In this document: positions 13,853 to 23,472 of the stretch, piece after piece
How positions within the stretch are numbered: position 1 is the stretch's first letter
Layout of the letters: each line of letters begins with the position of its first letter
DNA from: Comamonas sp. lk
GTDB taxonomy: Bacteria; Pseudomonadota; Gammaproteobacteria; Burkholderiales; Burkholderiaceae_C
NCBI GenBank assembly: GCA_945865425.1
Contig: CAMBFN010000004.1
Span: 1 to 40,519, forward strand
Direction of reading: 5' to 3'
Length of the DNA: 40,519 bases
Notes under the pieces: generated by a model
The model's database searches: none
What the model was told of the DNA's origin: nothing
Seen by the model: only the letters and a program-made list of their open reading frames with translations
Translations under genes and position numbers: made by a program

Positions 13853-15571
13853 TCAGCGCGCCTGCATGGGCAAATTCAGGCTGTGCGCCTGCGCGCATTC
13901 CTGCGCGACCTCATAGCCCGCATCGGCATGGCGCATGACGCCGGTGGCCGGGTCGTTCCAGAGCACGCGCTCTAAGCGGCGCGCGGCGCTGTCGGTGCCG
14001 TCGCAGACGATGACCACGCCCGAGTGCTGCGAATAGCCCATGCCCACGCCGCCTCCGTGGTGGATGCTGACCCAGGTGGCGCCGCTGGCGGTGTTGAGTA
14101 AGGCATTGAGCAGCGGCCAGTCGCTGACCGCATCACTGCCGTCTTGCATGGCCTCGGTTTCGCGGTTGGGCGAGGCCACCGAGCCGCTGTCCAGGTGGTC
14201 GCGGCCAATGACGATAGGACCTTGGAGTTCGCCACTTTTCACCATGGCGTTAAAAGCCAGACCGGCGCGGTGGCGTTCGCCCAGGCCAATCCAGCAAATG
14301 CGCGCAGGCAGGCCCTGAAAAGCGATGCGCTCACCGGCCATGTCCAGCCAGCGATGCAAATGCGCGTTGTCGGGGAAAAGTTCTTTCATCTTGGCGTCGG
14401 TTTTGCGGATGTCCTCAGGGTCACCGCTCAATGCCACCCAGCGAAATGGCCCTATGCCTTTGCAAAACAAGGGTCGCACATAAGCCGGTACAAAGCCGGG
14501 GTAGTCAAAGGCATTGGCAACGCCAAAGTCTTTGGCGACCTGGCGCAGGTTGTTACCGTAGTCCACCGTGGGTATTCCCATGGCGTGAAACTCCAGCAGC
14601 GCGCGTACATGGACGGCGCAGGACTGACCTGCGGCTTGCTTGAGCGCGGCATGCTGCGTCGGGTCTTGCTGCGCCGCCTTCCATTGGGCCACGCTCCAGC
14701 CCGAGGGCAGGTAGCCATTGATGATGTCGTGCGCCGAGGTCTGGTCGGTCACGATGTCCGGGCGCGGCCCGCCGGCTTTGGCGCGGCGTACCAGTTCAGG
14801 AATGATGTCTGCTGCGTTGCCGCACAGGCCGATAGACACGACCTCTTTGCGATCTGTGTGCAGGGCGATGAGTTGTAATGCCTCGTCCAAGGTTGCGGCC
14901 TGCTTGTCAAGGTAGCGGGTGCGCAAGCGAAAGTCGATGCTGCTTTGCTGGCATTCAATGTTCAACGAGCAAGCCCCGGCAAAGGTGGCGGCTAGTGGCT
15001 GCGCGCCGCCCATGCCGCCCAGGCCGGCCGTTAGGATCCAGCGTCCGGCCAGCGAGCCGCCGAAATGCTGGCGTCCGGCTTCCACAAAGGTTTCGTAAGT
15101 CCCTTGCACAATGCCTTGTGAACCGATGTAAATCCAGCTACCCGCGGTCATTTGGCCGTACATCATCAGGCCGGCACGGTCCAACTGGTTGAAGTGTTCC
15201 CAGTTAGCCCATTGCGGCACCAAGTTGGAATTGGCCAGCAGTACGCGCGGCGCTTCGGTGTGGGTGCGGAACACGCCTACGGGCTTGCCGCTTTGCACCA
15301 GCAGGGTTTCGTCTTCTTTGAGCTTGCGCAGGCTGTCCAGAATGCCTTCAAAACAGGACCAGTTGCGCGCTGCTTTGCCAATGCCGCCATAGACCACCAG
15401 CTGGTCTGGGTTTTCGGCCACCTCGGGGTCCAGGTTGTTTTGGATCATGCGATAAGCCGCTTCAATCTGCCAGTTGGCGCAACTCAAGGCCGGGCCGCGC
15501 GGGGCACGCACCGGGCGGGCTTGGGCATTGGCGAAGGGGGCCAGGGCGGCCTGGGGGAGCGATGCGTTCAT
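13853..15571 (-). CDS. hutU: urocanate hydratase (urocanase)
   Basis: HutU adds water to urocanate to give imidazolonepropionate, using tightly bound NAD+. The protein has 572 residues, near the usual 555-570. Family blocks seen are [14 protein letters not shown] near the N-terminus, the glycine-rich [53 protein letters not shown] and [21 protein letters not shown] use ATG 15571, ten bases after AGGAAA on the minus strand; nine further upstream codons are open but lack support. The HutC-type promoter is about 50 bases upstream. It is first in an apparent operon hutU-hutH-ABC transporter, divergent from hutC. Confidence 0.98.
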   Translation of the reverse strand: MNASLPQAALAPFANAQARPVRAPRGPALSCANWQIEAAYRMIQNNLDPEVAENPDQLVVYGGIGKAARNWSCFEGILDSLRKLKEDETLLVQSGKPVGVFRTHTEAPRVLLANSNLVPQWANWEHFNQLDRAGLMMYGQMTAGSWIYIGSQGIVQGTYETFVEAGRQHFGGSLAGRWILTAGLGGMGGAQPLAATFAGACSLNIECQQSSIDFRLRTRYLDKQAATLDEALQLIALHTDRKEVVSIGLCGNAADIIPELVRRAKAGGPRPDIVTDQTSAHDIINGYLPSGWSVAQWKAAQQDPTQHAALKQAAGQSCAVHVRALLEFHAMGIPTVDYGNNLRQVAKDFGVANAFDYPGFVPAYVRPLFCKGIGPFRWVALSGDPEDIRKTDAKMKELFPDNAHLHRWLDMAGERIAFQGLPARICWIGLGERHRAGLAFNAMVKSGELQGPIVIGRDHLDSGSVASPNRETEAMQDGSDAVSDWPLLNALLNTASGATWVSIHHGGGVGMGYSQHSGVVIVCDGTDSAARRLERVLWNDPATGVMRHADAGYEVAQECAQAHSLNLPMQAR

Positions 15572-15616
15572 GGTGCTGGGGTTTCCTGCAAAGCGCACTT
15601 AAGGGTTTGTCAGGAT

Positions 15617-15664
15617 AGTGTAGTTGTCTATACAACTTGCACAATAGGGGGAAAACCCTGAGCC
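15617..15664 (-). promoter_or_regulatory. HutC operator/promoter between hutU and hutC
   Basis: Read on the minus strand, GGCTCAGGGTTTTCCC (15664-15649) is followed after ten bases by AAGTTGTATAGACAACTA (15638-15621), overlapping a -10-like TACACT (15622-15617). The core GTTGTCTATACAAC at 15623-15636 (plus strand) is a near-perfect palindrome of the GntR/HutC type. Its place between divergent hutU and hutC lets HutC control both arms. The hutU leader would be about 40 bases. An equally arranged copy lies at 3920-3967. Confidence 0.85.
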
Positions 15665-15710
15665 CACAAGTGAGCTCACCAGCCCACGCACCGCCTTCCA
15701 TAATCCGCCC

Positions 15711-16421
15711 ATGCCCCAGCCCCCCATGCCAGCCTACGAGCAGGTCAAAGCCTTTATCAAAGCGCAAATCAACCACGGGCACTTGCGCCCGGGCGACGCC
15801 GTGCCCAGCGAGGCGGTGCTGCAACAGCAGTTTGGCCTGAGCCGCATGACGGTGAACCGCGCCATGACCGAGCTGGCCGCTGAAGGATTGCTCACACGTA
15901 TCCGAGGTTCGGGTACGGTGGTGGCGCAATGGCACCGCATCAGCAGTACGCTGGCGGTGCGCGACATCCATGAAGAGGTGCTAGAGCGTGGCCATCGCCA
16001 TAGCTGCGTGGTGCTGACATTGGAAGTTATCAGTGCGGATGCATCCTTAGCCCCTGCCTTAGGCTTGCGCAGCGGCGCCAAGGTGTTTCATTCGGTGATG
16101 GTGCATTACGAGGACGGCGTGCCGATTCAGTTGGAAGACCGCCATGTCAATCCTGCCGCCGCGCCGGATTATTTGCAAGTGGATTTTCAAACCACTACGC
16201 CCACGCAATACCTGTTTCAATGCGCGCCACTCAGCGAGGCGCGCTATTGCATCGAGGCGGCATTGCCTACCAAGCTGGAAGCCAAAGCCCTGGGTATCAA
16301 GCCCAGCGAGCCCTGCTTGGTGATTACCCGTTGCACTATCAGCGGCGCGCAGGTGGCCAGCCAGGGGCGCCTGGTTTACCCCGGTATGCGCTACAACTTG
16401 CAAGGCAATTTTCAGCTATGA
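15711..16421 (+). CDS. hutC: histidine-utilisation repressor, GntR family
   Basis: This 236-residue regulator has an N-terminal winged helix-turn-helix (PSEAVLQQQFGLSRMTVNRA near 32-51, then EGLLTRIRGSGTVV) and a UTRA ligand-binding domain from about residue 90 to the end. HutC proteins repress hut genes and release DNA when urocanate binds. The start may be ATG 15711 or ATG 15726 (five residues shorter); neither has a clear ribosome-binding site. The hutD ATG overlaps its stop as ATGA. The palindrome upstream at 15623-15636 suggests autoregulation. Two further matches at 3882 and 3948 suggest that it also governs the oxygenase cassette. Confidence 0.96.
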   Translation: MPQPPMPAYEQVKAFIKAQINHGHLRPGDAVPSEAVLQQQFGLSRMTVNRAMTELAAEGLLTRIRGSGTVVAQWHRISSTLAVRDIHEEVLERGHRHSCVVLTLEVISADASLAPALGLRSGAKVFHSVMVHYEDGVPIQLEDRHVNPAAAPDYLQVDFQTTTPTQYLFQCAPLSEARYCIEAALPTKLEAKALGIKPSEPCLVITRCTISGAQVASQGRLVYPGMRYNLQGNFQL

Positions 16422-16999
16422 ATTGGCAGCACATCGCCTTAGCTGACGCCACGCCACTACCTTGGAAAAACGGCGGTGGCGTCACGCGCGAGTTGTTGGC
16501 CTGGCCGCCTGGGGTGGCGGATTGGCATTGGCGTGTCTCCGTGGCACAGGTGGATGGCGATGGCCCGTTTTCAGCGTTTGAAGGCGTGCAACGGTGGTTT
16601 GCCGTACTGGGCGGCGCGGGTGTCGAACTGGCCTTGGGGCAGGGCAGCGCGGTGCAGACGCAGCGATTGACCCAGCAAAGCGAAGCCTTTTGCTTCGACG
16701 GCGCTGTGCCGGTGTATTGCACATTGATCAACGGGCCAACGCAAGACTTTAATTTGATGGTGCGTAGCGTGCATGCGCGAGCTCAGATGCAGCGGGTGCG
16801 GGGGGCGCTGGCGGTGTCTGCGCAAAATGGTTCAGTGTGTGCGCTGTGGACGGGGGCAAATGGTGCGGTGTTACGCGACGCAAACGGCATTTGGCCGGTG
16901 CCCGCGCAGTCACTGGCCTGGATAACTTCTGTGCCTGCGCAAGGCCTGCACATTGACAGCGCGGATGCGCTCTATATGGAGATGGCGCCATGTCTTTAA
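16418..16999 (+). CDS. hutD: HutD family protein
   Basis: This 193-residue protein has the HutD signature [19 protein letters not shown] near the N-terminus, then [20 protein letters not shown] and NLMVRS. The family has a cupin-like fold and is found only in hut clusters. Work in Pseudomonas suggests that it limits or tunes hut activity, perhaps by binding formylglutamate, but its biochemical role is unsettled. Its ATG overlaps the hutC stop, and its 3' end overlaps hutI by ten bases. Length and position are normal for the family. Confidence 0.95.
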   Translation: MNWQHIALADATPLPWKNGGGVTRELLAWPPGVADWHWRVSVAQVDGDGPFSAFEGVQRWFAVLGGAGVELALGQGSAVQTQRLTQQSEAFCFDGAVPVYCTLINGPTQDFNLMVRSVHARAQMQRVRGALAVSAQNGSVCALWTGANGAVLRDANGIWPVPAQSLAWITSVPAQGLHIDSADALYMEMAPCL

Positions 17000-18204
17000 G
17001 CCTTTGGACGCACTGCGACGCGGCCACCCTTCAAGAGGGTGCGGCGCAGCCTTATGGGCTGATGCCCGATGCCGCTCTGGTGACCGAAGGTGAAATGATT
17101 CGCTGGCTTGGGCCGCGCAAGCATCTGCCGGACGCACTGAAAGCGCAGTGCAGTACCGAGCATGACTGCCAAGGCGCTCTGATAACGCCGGGACTGATCG
17201 ACTGCCACACCCATTTGGTTTATGGCGGCGACCGCGCTGCTGAGTTTGAGCAACGTTTGCAGGGTGTGAGCTATGAGGATATTGCGCGCCGAGGCGGCGG
17301 TATCGCCTCCACGGTGCGCGCCACGCGAGAGGCAAGCGCCTCTGAATTGGAGCGTAGCGGTGGTATCCGCTTGCGCGCCCTGATGGCCGAGGGCGTGACG
17401 ACCATAGAAATCAAATCCGGCTACGGATTGGCTTTGGAGCACGAGCGCAAATGCCTGCAAGTGGCGCGCAATCTTGCCCGCAGCCACGCGATAGATGTGC
17501 GCACTACCTTTTTAGGCGCGCATGCGGTGCCCTCCGAGTTTGCGGGACAGAGCGATGCCTACGTTGACAGCCTGCTGCCCATGATGCATACCTTGCACGC
17601 AGAGGGTCTGGTCGATGCGGTGGACGTTTTTTGCGAGCGCATTGGATTTAGCGTGGCGCAGACCGCGCGCGTTTTCGATGCAGCGCGCGTGCTGGGCCTG
17701 CCCGTCAAGCTGCATGCCGAGCAACTGAGCGATAGCGGCGGCGCGCAATTGGCAGCGGACTATGGCGCGCTCAGTTGCGACCATTTGGAATGGCTATCGA
17801 GCGAGGGAGCAGTCGCCATGGCGCAAGCGGGCACGGTGGCGGTTTTGCTGCCCGGCGCATTTTATTTTTTACGGGAAACCCAGTTGCCGCCTATAGACCT
17901 GCTGCGTCAACATAAGGTGCCCATGGCGCTGTCTACCGATTGCAATCCAGGTAGTTCACCCTGTACCTCGCTGCTCTTGATGCTCAATATGGCCTGTACC
18001 CTGTTTCGCTTCACGCCCAAAGAAGCCCTAGCTGGGGTGACTCGCCACGCGGCCCAAGCCTTGGGCCTGGCTGACCGGGGCGTACTGGCGCCCGGCATGC
18101 GGGCTGATTTCGCGCTGTGGGATGTGCAACATCCGGCGGCGCTGGCCTATGCTATAGGGGCCAATCCACTGCGCGCCTCCGTTTACAAGGGACAGTTGCG
18201 ATGA
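16990..18204 (+). CDS. hutI: imidazolonepropionase
   Basis: HutI hydrolyses 4-imidazolone-5-propionate to N-formimidoyl-L-glutamate, the third step. The 404-residue amidohydrolase has the metal-binding HxH in [18 protein letters not shown], then [25 protein letters not shown] with the metal-site histidine, and [11 protein letters not shown] with the catalytic aspartate. These are all standard imidazolonepropionase blocks. The start ATG lies within the end of hutD and the stop overlaps the hutG ATG (ATGA), so translation is coupled along the arm. Confidence 0.98.
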   Translation: MSLSLWTHCDAATLQEGAAQPYGLMPDAALVTEGEMIRWLGPRKHLPDALKAQCSTEHDCQGALITPGLIDCHTHLVYGGDRAAEFEQRLQGVSYEDIARRGGGIASTVRATREASASELERSGGIRLRALMAEGVTTIEIKSGYGLALEHERKCLQVARNLARSHAIDVRTTFLGAHAVPSEFAGQSDAYVDSLLPMMHTLHAEGLVDAVDVFCERIGFSVAQTARVFDAARVLGLPVKLHAEQLSDSGGAQLAADYGALSCDHLEWLSSEGAVAMAQAGTVAVLLPGAFYFLRETQLPPIDLLRQHKVPMALSTDCNPGSSPCTSLLLMLNMACTLFRFTPKEALAGVTRHAAQALGLADRGVLAPGMRADFALWDVQHPAALAYAIGANPLRASVYKGQLR

Positions 18205-19040
18205 AGGAGACAGACCCGAGCCGCCCTGTTTTTGCATTGACAAAAGGCACTGTGCCCCTGCTGGTGAGCATGCCGCACATCGGCACCGAGATCCCAGCGC
18301 AGCTGCAAGCGGGCTACACCGCGCGCGCCTTGCAAGTGGAGGACACCGATTGGCACTTAGCACAGTTGTATGACTTTTTGCCCGCCATGGGCGCCAGCGT
18401 TTTGCAGCCGCGCTACAGCCGTTATGTGATCGACCTCAACCGTCCACCAGACGATGTGCCCATGTACCCCGGTGCGTCCAATACCGAGTTGTGCCCCACG
18501 CGCTTTTTTACTGGTGATGCTTTGTATTTGGAGGACTGCGCGCCTGATGTTGCGGCGCGTGCGCAAAGGCGCAGCGACTACTGGCAGCCGTATCACGGTG
18601 CGCTATCGCGCGAATTGCAGCGATTGGTACACGTGCACGGCTACGCACTTTTGTGGGATGCACACAGCATCCGATCGGCCATTCCATGGTTGTTTGACGG
18701 CACCTTGCCGGCGCTCAATATAGGTACTGCCAATGGTGAAAGCGCCCACGCGGCAATCACGCAAGCGGTCATGGATGTATGCCTTGCTGCAGGGAAATTT
18801 GGCCATGTACTCAATGGCCGCTTCAAGGGCGGCTATATCACGCGCCACTATGGACGGCCGGCAGACCATGTGCATGCGCTGCAACTGGAAATGTGCCAAA
18901 ACTTGTATATGCAGGAGGAGGCGCCTTTTGCCTATGACGCAGCGCTGGCTGCGCAGGTGCAGCCCCAACTTTGTGGCATGCTGCAAGCGGCCCTGAATGC
19001 TGGCGCTGCTTTGGTTGCAGGAGGCAAATATGGCCATTGA
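18201..19040 (+). CDS. hutG: N-formylglutamate deformylase
   Basis: HutG splits N-formyl-L-glutamate into glutamate and formate, the last step of the five-step route. The 279-residue protein has the family blocks [48 protein letters not shown] with the metal-binding DxHS, and [16 protein letters not shown]. It is of the FGase family, not the arginase-like formimidoylglutamase sometimes also called HutG. This fits with hutF next door. The start overlaps the hutI stop and the 3' end overlaps hutF by 11 bases. Confidence 0.96.
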   Translation: MKETDPSRPVFALTKGTVPLLVSMPHIGTEIPAQLQAGYTARALQVEDTDWHLAQLYDFLPAMGASVLQPRYSRYVIDLNRPPDDVPMYPGASNTELCPTRFFTGDALYLEDCAPDVAARAQRRSDYWQPYHGALSRELQRLVHVHGYALLWDAHSIRSAIPWLFDGTLPALNIGTANGESAHAAITQAVMDVCLAAGKFGHVLNGRFKGGYITRHYGRPADHVHALQLEMCQNLYMQEEAPFAYDAALAAQVQPQLCGMLQAALNAGAALVAGGKYGH

Positions 19041-20415
19041 AGCTTGCCGATATTTCGCACACCAAGCCTGGGTACAAGGTGCTTGGGCCAACGATGTTTT
19101 GCTGGAGGTGGACGCCAGCGGCCATTGGTCACGTATCACTTGCGACGCGGCGCAGGACACCGTGCGTGATGCGGTGCGCCTGGCCGGGCCGGTGCTCCCT
19201 GGTGTGGTCAACGCGCACAGCCATGCGTTTCAGCGCGCTATTGCAGGCCTTACCGAGCAGGGCGCGCCACATGGACAGGATAATTTTTGGAGCTGGCGCG
19301 AGCGCATGTACGCCGTGGCCCAGCGCATCACCCCCGAACAACTAGAAGTCATTGCCACCATGCTCTATACCGAGTTACTGGCTGGCGGCTATACGCAAGT
19401 GTGTGAATTTCACTACTTGCACAACGCTGGTGCCCGTGCGCCACACGCCAGCGCGCTAGACATGTCCATGGCCTTGGTGCGGGCAGCCCAGCGCAGCGGA
19501 ATCGGCCTGACGCTATTACCCACCTTGTATATGCGCTCGGGCTTTGGCGCAGACCGATTGCGCCCGGACCAGCAGCGCTTTGCCTCCACGCCCGACAGCA
19601 TCGCCCGCTTGGTACAGGATTTACAGGCCCACACGCGCGATATGGCGCATGTGAATCTGGGTGTGGCCCTGCATTCATTGCGCGCCGTTAAGCCGCAAGC
19701 CCTGTCGGATTTGGTGACCTTTGCAGATGCGCAAGGGCTGCCGATCCACATTCACATTGCTGAGCAGCCGCAAGAGGTGCACGACTGCATCGCGCAGACG
19801 GGCCAGCGGCCTATCGATTGGCTGTTAAGCCATGCGCAGCTACATCACCGCTGGAACTTGGTACATGCCACTCACGCCACACAGGCGGAACTAAATGGCG
19901 TGCGCGCCAGTGGTGCCAGCATCGTGATTTGCCCCAGTACCGAAGCCAATCTGGGCGATGGCGTGTTCGACTATGGCGCCTATTGCGCCCAAGGCGGCAG
20001 CTGGTCCGTGGGCTCGGACAGCCACATCAGCCGCGCCTGGAACGAAGAACTGCGCTTGCTCGAATACGGCCAACGGCTGATCCGTGGCCAGCGCAATGTG
20101 GCGGCCCAAAGCGGTGCAACCACCAGCAGTGCGGCCAATATGTTGCAAGCCATGGTGCATGGCGCGCAGGCCTGTACCGCACGCCCCTTAGGTGGTTTGC
20201 AAGAAGGCCAGCGGGCAGATGGTGTGGTGCTGGATATCAATTCGCCCGCGCTGTGTGGGCTGCCTCACGCGCATGTGCTGGATGCCCATGTGTTCTCCAG
20301 CCCAGGTAGCGCACCTTTGGCTGTGTGCGTAGGCGGGCAATGGCGTTCTCACTCTTCGCAAGGTGCGGTGTTGCAGGAGGACTATGCGCGCACATTGGCG
20401 CAGGTGTTTTCCTGA
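19030..20415 (+). CDS. hutF: formimidoylglutamate deiminase
   Basis: HutF deaminates N-formimidoyl-L-glutamate to N-formyl-L-glutamate, releasing ammonia. The 461-residue amidohydrolase has NAHSHAFQRAIAGL with the metal-site HxH, IHIHIAEQPQEV, HATHAT and VGSDSHISRAWNEELRLLEYG with the catalytic aspartate. Start ATG 19030 was chosen because it gives the usual N-terminus and follows AGGAGG at 19019-19024 closely; the frame is open 11 codons further. It is the last gene of the plus-strand hut arm, and a terminator follows within 70 bases. Confidence 0.97.
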   Translation: MAIEACRYFAHQAWVQGAWANDVLLEVDASGHWSRITCDAAQDTVRDAVRLAGPVLPGVVNAHSHAFQRAIAGLTEQGAPHGQDNFWSWRERMYAVAQRITPEQLEVIATMLYTELLAGGYTQVCEFHYLHNAGARAPHASALDMSMALVRAAQRSGIGLTLLPTLYMRSGFGADRLRPDQQRFASTPDSIARLVQDLQAHTRDMAHVNLGVALHSLRAVKPQALSDLVTFADAQGLPIHIHIAEQPQEVHDCIAQTGQRPIDWLLSHAQLHHRWNLVHATHATQAELNGVRASGASIVICPSTEANLGDGVFDYGAYCAQGGSWSVGSDSHISRAWNEELRLLEYGQRLIRGQRNVAAQSGATTSSAANMLQAMVHGAQACTARPLGGLQEGQRADGVVLDINSPALCGLPHAHVLDAHVFSSPGSAPLAVCVGGQWRSHSSQGAVLQEDYARTLAQVFS

Positions 20416-20443
20416 AAAATTCTTTATCGATGCTTGTGCATAT

Positions 20444-21820
20444 CTAACCCACCGTGCGTGTACGCGCCAGCGGTGGGTTTTTGCCAAAGTAGGCGCTGAT
20501 GCCGCGCATCAAGGCATCGGCAATCTGGTTTTGGTAGTCCTCGGTAATTAGTTTTTTTTCTTCTTCGGGGTTGCTGATAAAAGCCGCTTCAACCAGTACG
20601 CTGGGAATATCTGGCGCTTTCAGTACGGCAAAAGAGGCTTGCTCCACACTGCCTTTGTGCAACTTGCCAACGCGGCCCATTTCGCCCAGCAGCGTGCCGC
20701 CCAGTTTTAAGCTGTCGCTGATTTGCGCGGTAGTGCTCATATCCAACAGCGCGCTTTGCACTACGGCATCTTTGGCTTTGACGTTGAGGCCGCCGATTAA
20801 GTCAGCCTTGTTTTCTTTGGCTGCCATCCAACGCGCCGCGCTGCTCGATGCGCCGCCCTGGCTGAGGGCAAACACGCTGGCCCCTTGCGGCGCCGGAGTG
20901 TAAAAAGCGTCGGCATGCAGGCTGACAAACAGGTCGGCCTGCACTCGCCGGGCTTTTTGTACGCGCACATGCAGGGGGACAAAAAAATCGCCATCGCGCG
21001 TAAGGTAGGCGCGCATGGGGTTGCCTTTAACGCTGGCGGCATTAATGCGGTCGCGCAGCAAAAAAGCGATTTGCAGCACCACGTTTTTTTCCTGCGTGCC
21101 GCCCGGCCCTATGGCGCCCGGGTCCTCGCCACCGTGGCCAGGATCTAGTGCGATGATGATCAAGCGGTCGGTGCCAGCATTAGGCGGGCTGGGCCCTATA
21201 AAAGCGCCGGGGCTGGCGTTCTCAGCGGTTTTGCTTTGCGCTATCGGCTTGGCAGGAGGGCTAAGCGGTGTCGCGGTGTTGCCCGCCACGGCCGGTGGCA
21301 AATCAGCTCTGCTTCCTCGCTGGGCCAGCAAATCGGTCAGCGGGTCGACCGCCTTGCTCGCAGTAGGCACGGGCACATGCTGGGCAATCAATGCGTCCAG
21401 CGGGTCGATTGCTTGCAGCGGGTAGAGGTCTAGGATCAGGCGGTGTTGGTAGGCGGCGATGGGGGTCAGGCTAAAGACTTGCGGCCGCACGCTTTGCTTG
21501 AGGTCTATGACCAGGCGCACCACATCGGCGGTGTATTGGCCCACGCGGATGCCTGCAATATTCGGATCGTCCTGCCGCACCTTGGCCACCAGCTCTTTGA
21601 GCGCTGGGTTCATACTGATACCGGCTATGTCCACTGCCAGACGCGGCGGGTTGTTCACCAGGCTTTGTGTCGCTTGCAGCGGGCTGTCTGACTCAATGGT
21701 GACGCGCGAATAGTCTTGCGCCGGCCAGATGCGCACATTGACAATGCTGGCGCCGCGTACCAAGCCCGCGCCCAGGCACAGGACTACCGCCCCGCTTTGC
21801 ACAAAAGCGCGCCGCTTCAT
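20444..21820 (-). CDS. amiC: N-acetylmuramoyl-L-alanine amidase AmiC (AMIN + Amidase_3)
   Basis: This 458-residue periplasmic zinc amidase removes stem peptides from peptidoglycan and helps daughter cells separate. It has a Tat-type signal (MKRRAFVQSG, with RRAFVQ) and an AMIN septal-targeting domain from about 25 to 130. A variable Pro/Ala linker follows, then the Amidase_3 domain from about 220. The zinc site is seen as DPGHGGEDPG, the glutamate in QEKNVV, and SLHADAF. The catalytic glutamate lies in VLVEAAFISNP. E. coli AmiC is likewise Tat-exported. Its ATG overlaps the tsaE stop by four bases, the common arrangement in this group. EnvC/NlpD-like activators are not in the window. Confidence 0.96.
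   Translation of the reverse strand: MKRRAFVQSGAVVLCLGAGLVRGASIVNVRIWPAQDYSRVTIESDSPLQATQSLVNNPPRLAVDIAGISMNPALKELVAKVRQDDPNIAGIRVGQYTADVVRLVIDLKQSVRPQVFSLTPIAAYQHRLILDLYPLQAIDPLDALIAQHVPVPTASKAVDPLTDLLAQRGSRADLPPAVAGNTATPLSPPAKPIAQSKTAENASPGAFIGPSPPNAGTDRLIIIALDPGHGGEDPGAIGPGGTQEKNVVLQIAFLLRDRINAASVKGNPMRAYLTRDGDFFVPLHVRVQKARRVQADLFVSLHADAFYTPAPQGASVFALSQGGASSSAARWMAAKENKADLIGGLNVKAKDAVVQSALLDMSTTAQISDSLKLGGTLLGEMGRVGKLHKGSVEQASFAVLKAPDIPSVLVEAAFISNPEEEKKLITEDYQNQIADALMRGISAYFGKNPPLARTRTVG
20446..20482 (+). terminator. terminator of the hutC-F arm, embedded in the amiC 3' end
   Basis: AACCCACCG (20446-20454) pairs with CGGTGGGTT (20471-20479) and a run of five T follows (20478-20482). It works on the plus strand after hutF. 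The same bases encode the last dozen codons of the convergent amiC gene. Confidence 0.8.
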
Positions 21821-22326
21821 GCGTTTTCTCCAGCGTCACGCGTAGGCGCTTCTTGCAGCGCTTGCATCAGCGCAAGGCCGGTAGCGCTTTTTGCTTGCAG
21901 GGTAGCGCTGCGGCTTTGGTCACGGTGGACTTCCAAGCGAATTTCCAAGTCTGGCAGCGGCAGCGCGCCGAAGGCTTTGTCCGGCCATTCGGCCAGCTTG
22001 AGGCCGGGGCTGGCAAAAATATCCCGAAAACCCGCGTCTTCCCACTCGCGCGGGTCGCTAAAGCGGTAGAAGTCGAAATGCCAGATGTCCAGGCCCTGCA
22101 GACTGTAGGGTTCTACCACCGCATAGGTAGGGCTTTTGACACGCCCTTGCACCCCTAGCGCACGCAGCAGATGGCGTACCAGCGTGGTTTTGCCGGCACC
22201 CAAATTGCCCTGCAGGCTGACAAATGCATTGCGCAAACCCACCTGGCCGGCCAAGTGCTCAGCGAAGGCTTGCGTGGCGTTTTCGTCAGGCCAGTGCAGC
22301 AGCAGAGGCGGGGTTTTTACAATCAC
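21817..22326 (-). CDS. tsaE: tRNA threonylcarbamoyladenosine biosynthesis ATPase TsaE
   Basis: TsaE is the ATPase that helps TsaB/TsaD place the t6A modification at A37 of ANN-decoding tRNAs. The protein has Walker A GNLGAGKTTLVRHLL, the SPTYAVVEPY segment and the FDFYRFSDPREWEDAG block, with WPD near the end of the conserved core. No ATG fits. A GTG at 22326 gives 169 residues, near the usual length, and its N-terminus (IVKTPPLLLHWPDENAT) fits well. The frame stays open to 22701, but that extension is antisense to queG. Translation is coupled to amiC downstream. Confidence 0.9.
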   Translation of the reverse strand: MIVKTPPLLLHWPDENATQAFAEHLAGQVGLRNAFVSLQGNLGAGKTTLVRHLLRALGVQGRVKSPTYAVVEPYSLQGLDIWHFDFYRFSDPREWEDAGFRDIFASPGLKLAEWPDKAFGALPLPDLEIRLEVHRDQSRSATLQAKSATGLALMQALQEAPTRDAGENA

Positions 22327-22329
22327 AGG

Positions 22330-23466
22330 GTGAACAATCCAAAGGCCCAGACTAGCACCCCCGATGCCGCGGCGCTGGACATGGCGCAGTTGCAAACCTG
22401 GGGGCAGGAACTGGGATTCTCCCAAATCGGCGTGGCCGGGGTGGATTTGCACAGCGCTGAGCCTGGTTTGTTGGCCTGGCTGGAGGCCGGTTTTCACGGC
22501 GGCATGGACTATATGCAACGCCATGGCACCAAGCGCGTACGGCCCGCCGAACTGGTTCCCGGCACTTTGAGTGTCATCACTGCGCGCATGGACTACCTGC
22601 CGCGCGGCACCCCACCGGGCTGGCAAAACATAGAGATGGACCGTCTGCAAAGCCCGGCCACCGGCACCGTGGCTTTGTATGCGCGGGGGCGGGATTACCA
22701 CAAGGTTTTACGCAGCCGCTTGCAAACCTTGGTAGAGCGTTTGGCGGCGCATCTAGGGCCTCTGGGCCACCGGGTTTTTACCGATTCTGCGCCAGTGCTG
22801 GAGGCCGAATTGGCGACGCGCAGCGGCCTGGGCTGGCGCGCAAAGCACACGCTGGTCTTGCACCGGGAAGCGGGCTCGATGTTTTTTCTGGGCGAAATAT
22901 TTGTCGATGTGGCCTTGACACCCACCCCCCCGGTGGAGCCGCATTGCGGCAGCTGTAGCGCCTGTATCGACGTCTGCCCCACGCAGGCCATCGTTGCGCC
23001 TTATCAACTCGATGCGCGGCGCTGTATCTCGTATTTGACTATTGAGCATGCGGGCAGCATCGATGTGCAACTACGCCCCTTAATGGGCAACCGCATTTAC
23101 GGCTGTGATGACTGCCAAAGCGTATGCCCTTGGAATAAATATGCGCGCACCAGCCTTTTGCCAGACTTTGACGAACGCGCGGGGCTTAACGGCCAAGCTC
23201 TGGAGGCCCTACTGGGTTGGAGTGAAGCAGAGTTTTTGCAGCGCACCGAAGGTAGCGCTATCCGCCGCATAGGCCATGTGCGCTGGCTGCGCAATGTGGC
23301 GGTGGCCGCTGGCAATGCTTTGCGCGCGGGAGATGCACGCGGGCGCGCTTTGCGCCAAGCGTTGCTGGCGCACTTGGGCCACGAGAGCGAGGTCGTGCGG
23401 GAACATGTGCATTGGGCGTTGGCGCAAGAGCCACCAAAGCCAAGCCAAGCCAAGCCAAGTAACTAA
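22330..23466 (+). CDS. queG: epoxyqueuosine reductase QueG
   Basis: QueG reduces epoxyqueuosine to queuosine in tRNA, using cobalamin and two [4Fe-4S] clusters. The two ferredoxin motifs are seen as CGSCSACIDVCPTQAI and CDDCQSVCPWNKYA. A DUF1730 N-terminal part (LGFSQIGVAG, MDYMQRHGTKR) and a HEAT-like C-terminal tail are also present. From GTG 22330 the protein has 378 residues; from ATG 22381 it has 361. Both are within the family range and neither has a clear ribosome-binding site. The E. coli protein has about ten residues before the block WGQELGF, which slightly favours the GTG. The gene is divergent from tsaE with almost no space between the starts. Its last codons are built of CCAAG repeats. 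Confidence 0.93.
   Translation: MNNPKAQTSTPDAAALDMAQLQTWGQELGFSQIGVAGVDLHSAEPGLLAWLEAGFHGGMDYMQRHGTKRVRPAELVPGTLSVITARMDYLPRGTPPGWQNIEMDRLQSPATGTVALYARGRDYHKVLRSRLQTLVERLAAHLGPLGHRVFTDSAPVLEAELATRSGLGWRAKHTLVLHREAGSMFFLGEIFVDVALTPTPPVEPHCGSCSACIDVCPTQAIVAPYQLDARRCISYLTIEHAGSIDVQLRPLMGNRIYGCDDCQSVCPWNKYARTSLLPDFDERAGLNGQALEALLGWSEAEFLQRTEGSAIRRIGHVRWLRNVAVAAGNALRAGDARGRALRQALLAHLGHESEVVREHVHWALAQEPPKPSQAKPSN
23440..23459 (+). repeat. four tandem CCAAG units at the queG 3' end
   Basis: CCAAG repeats four times without change just before the stop region (TAACTAA) and encodes the terminal PSQAKPSN. The unit length of five is not a multiple of three, so a gain or loss of one unit would change the reading frame of the last residues only. 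Confidence 0.85.
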
Positions 23467-23472
23467 TGCGCC

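Noticed and set aside
21817-22701. Long form of TsaE (294 residues)
   Set aside because: The first 125 residues are antisense to queG and unlike TsaE; the normal family length fits GTG 22326.
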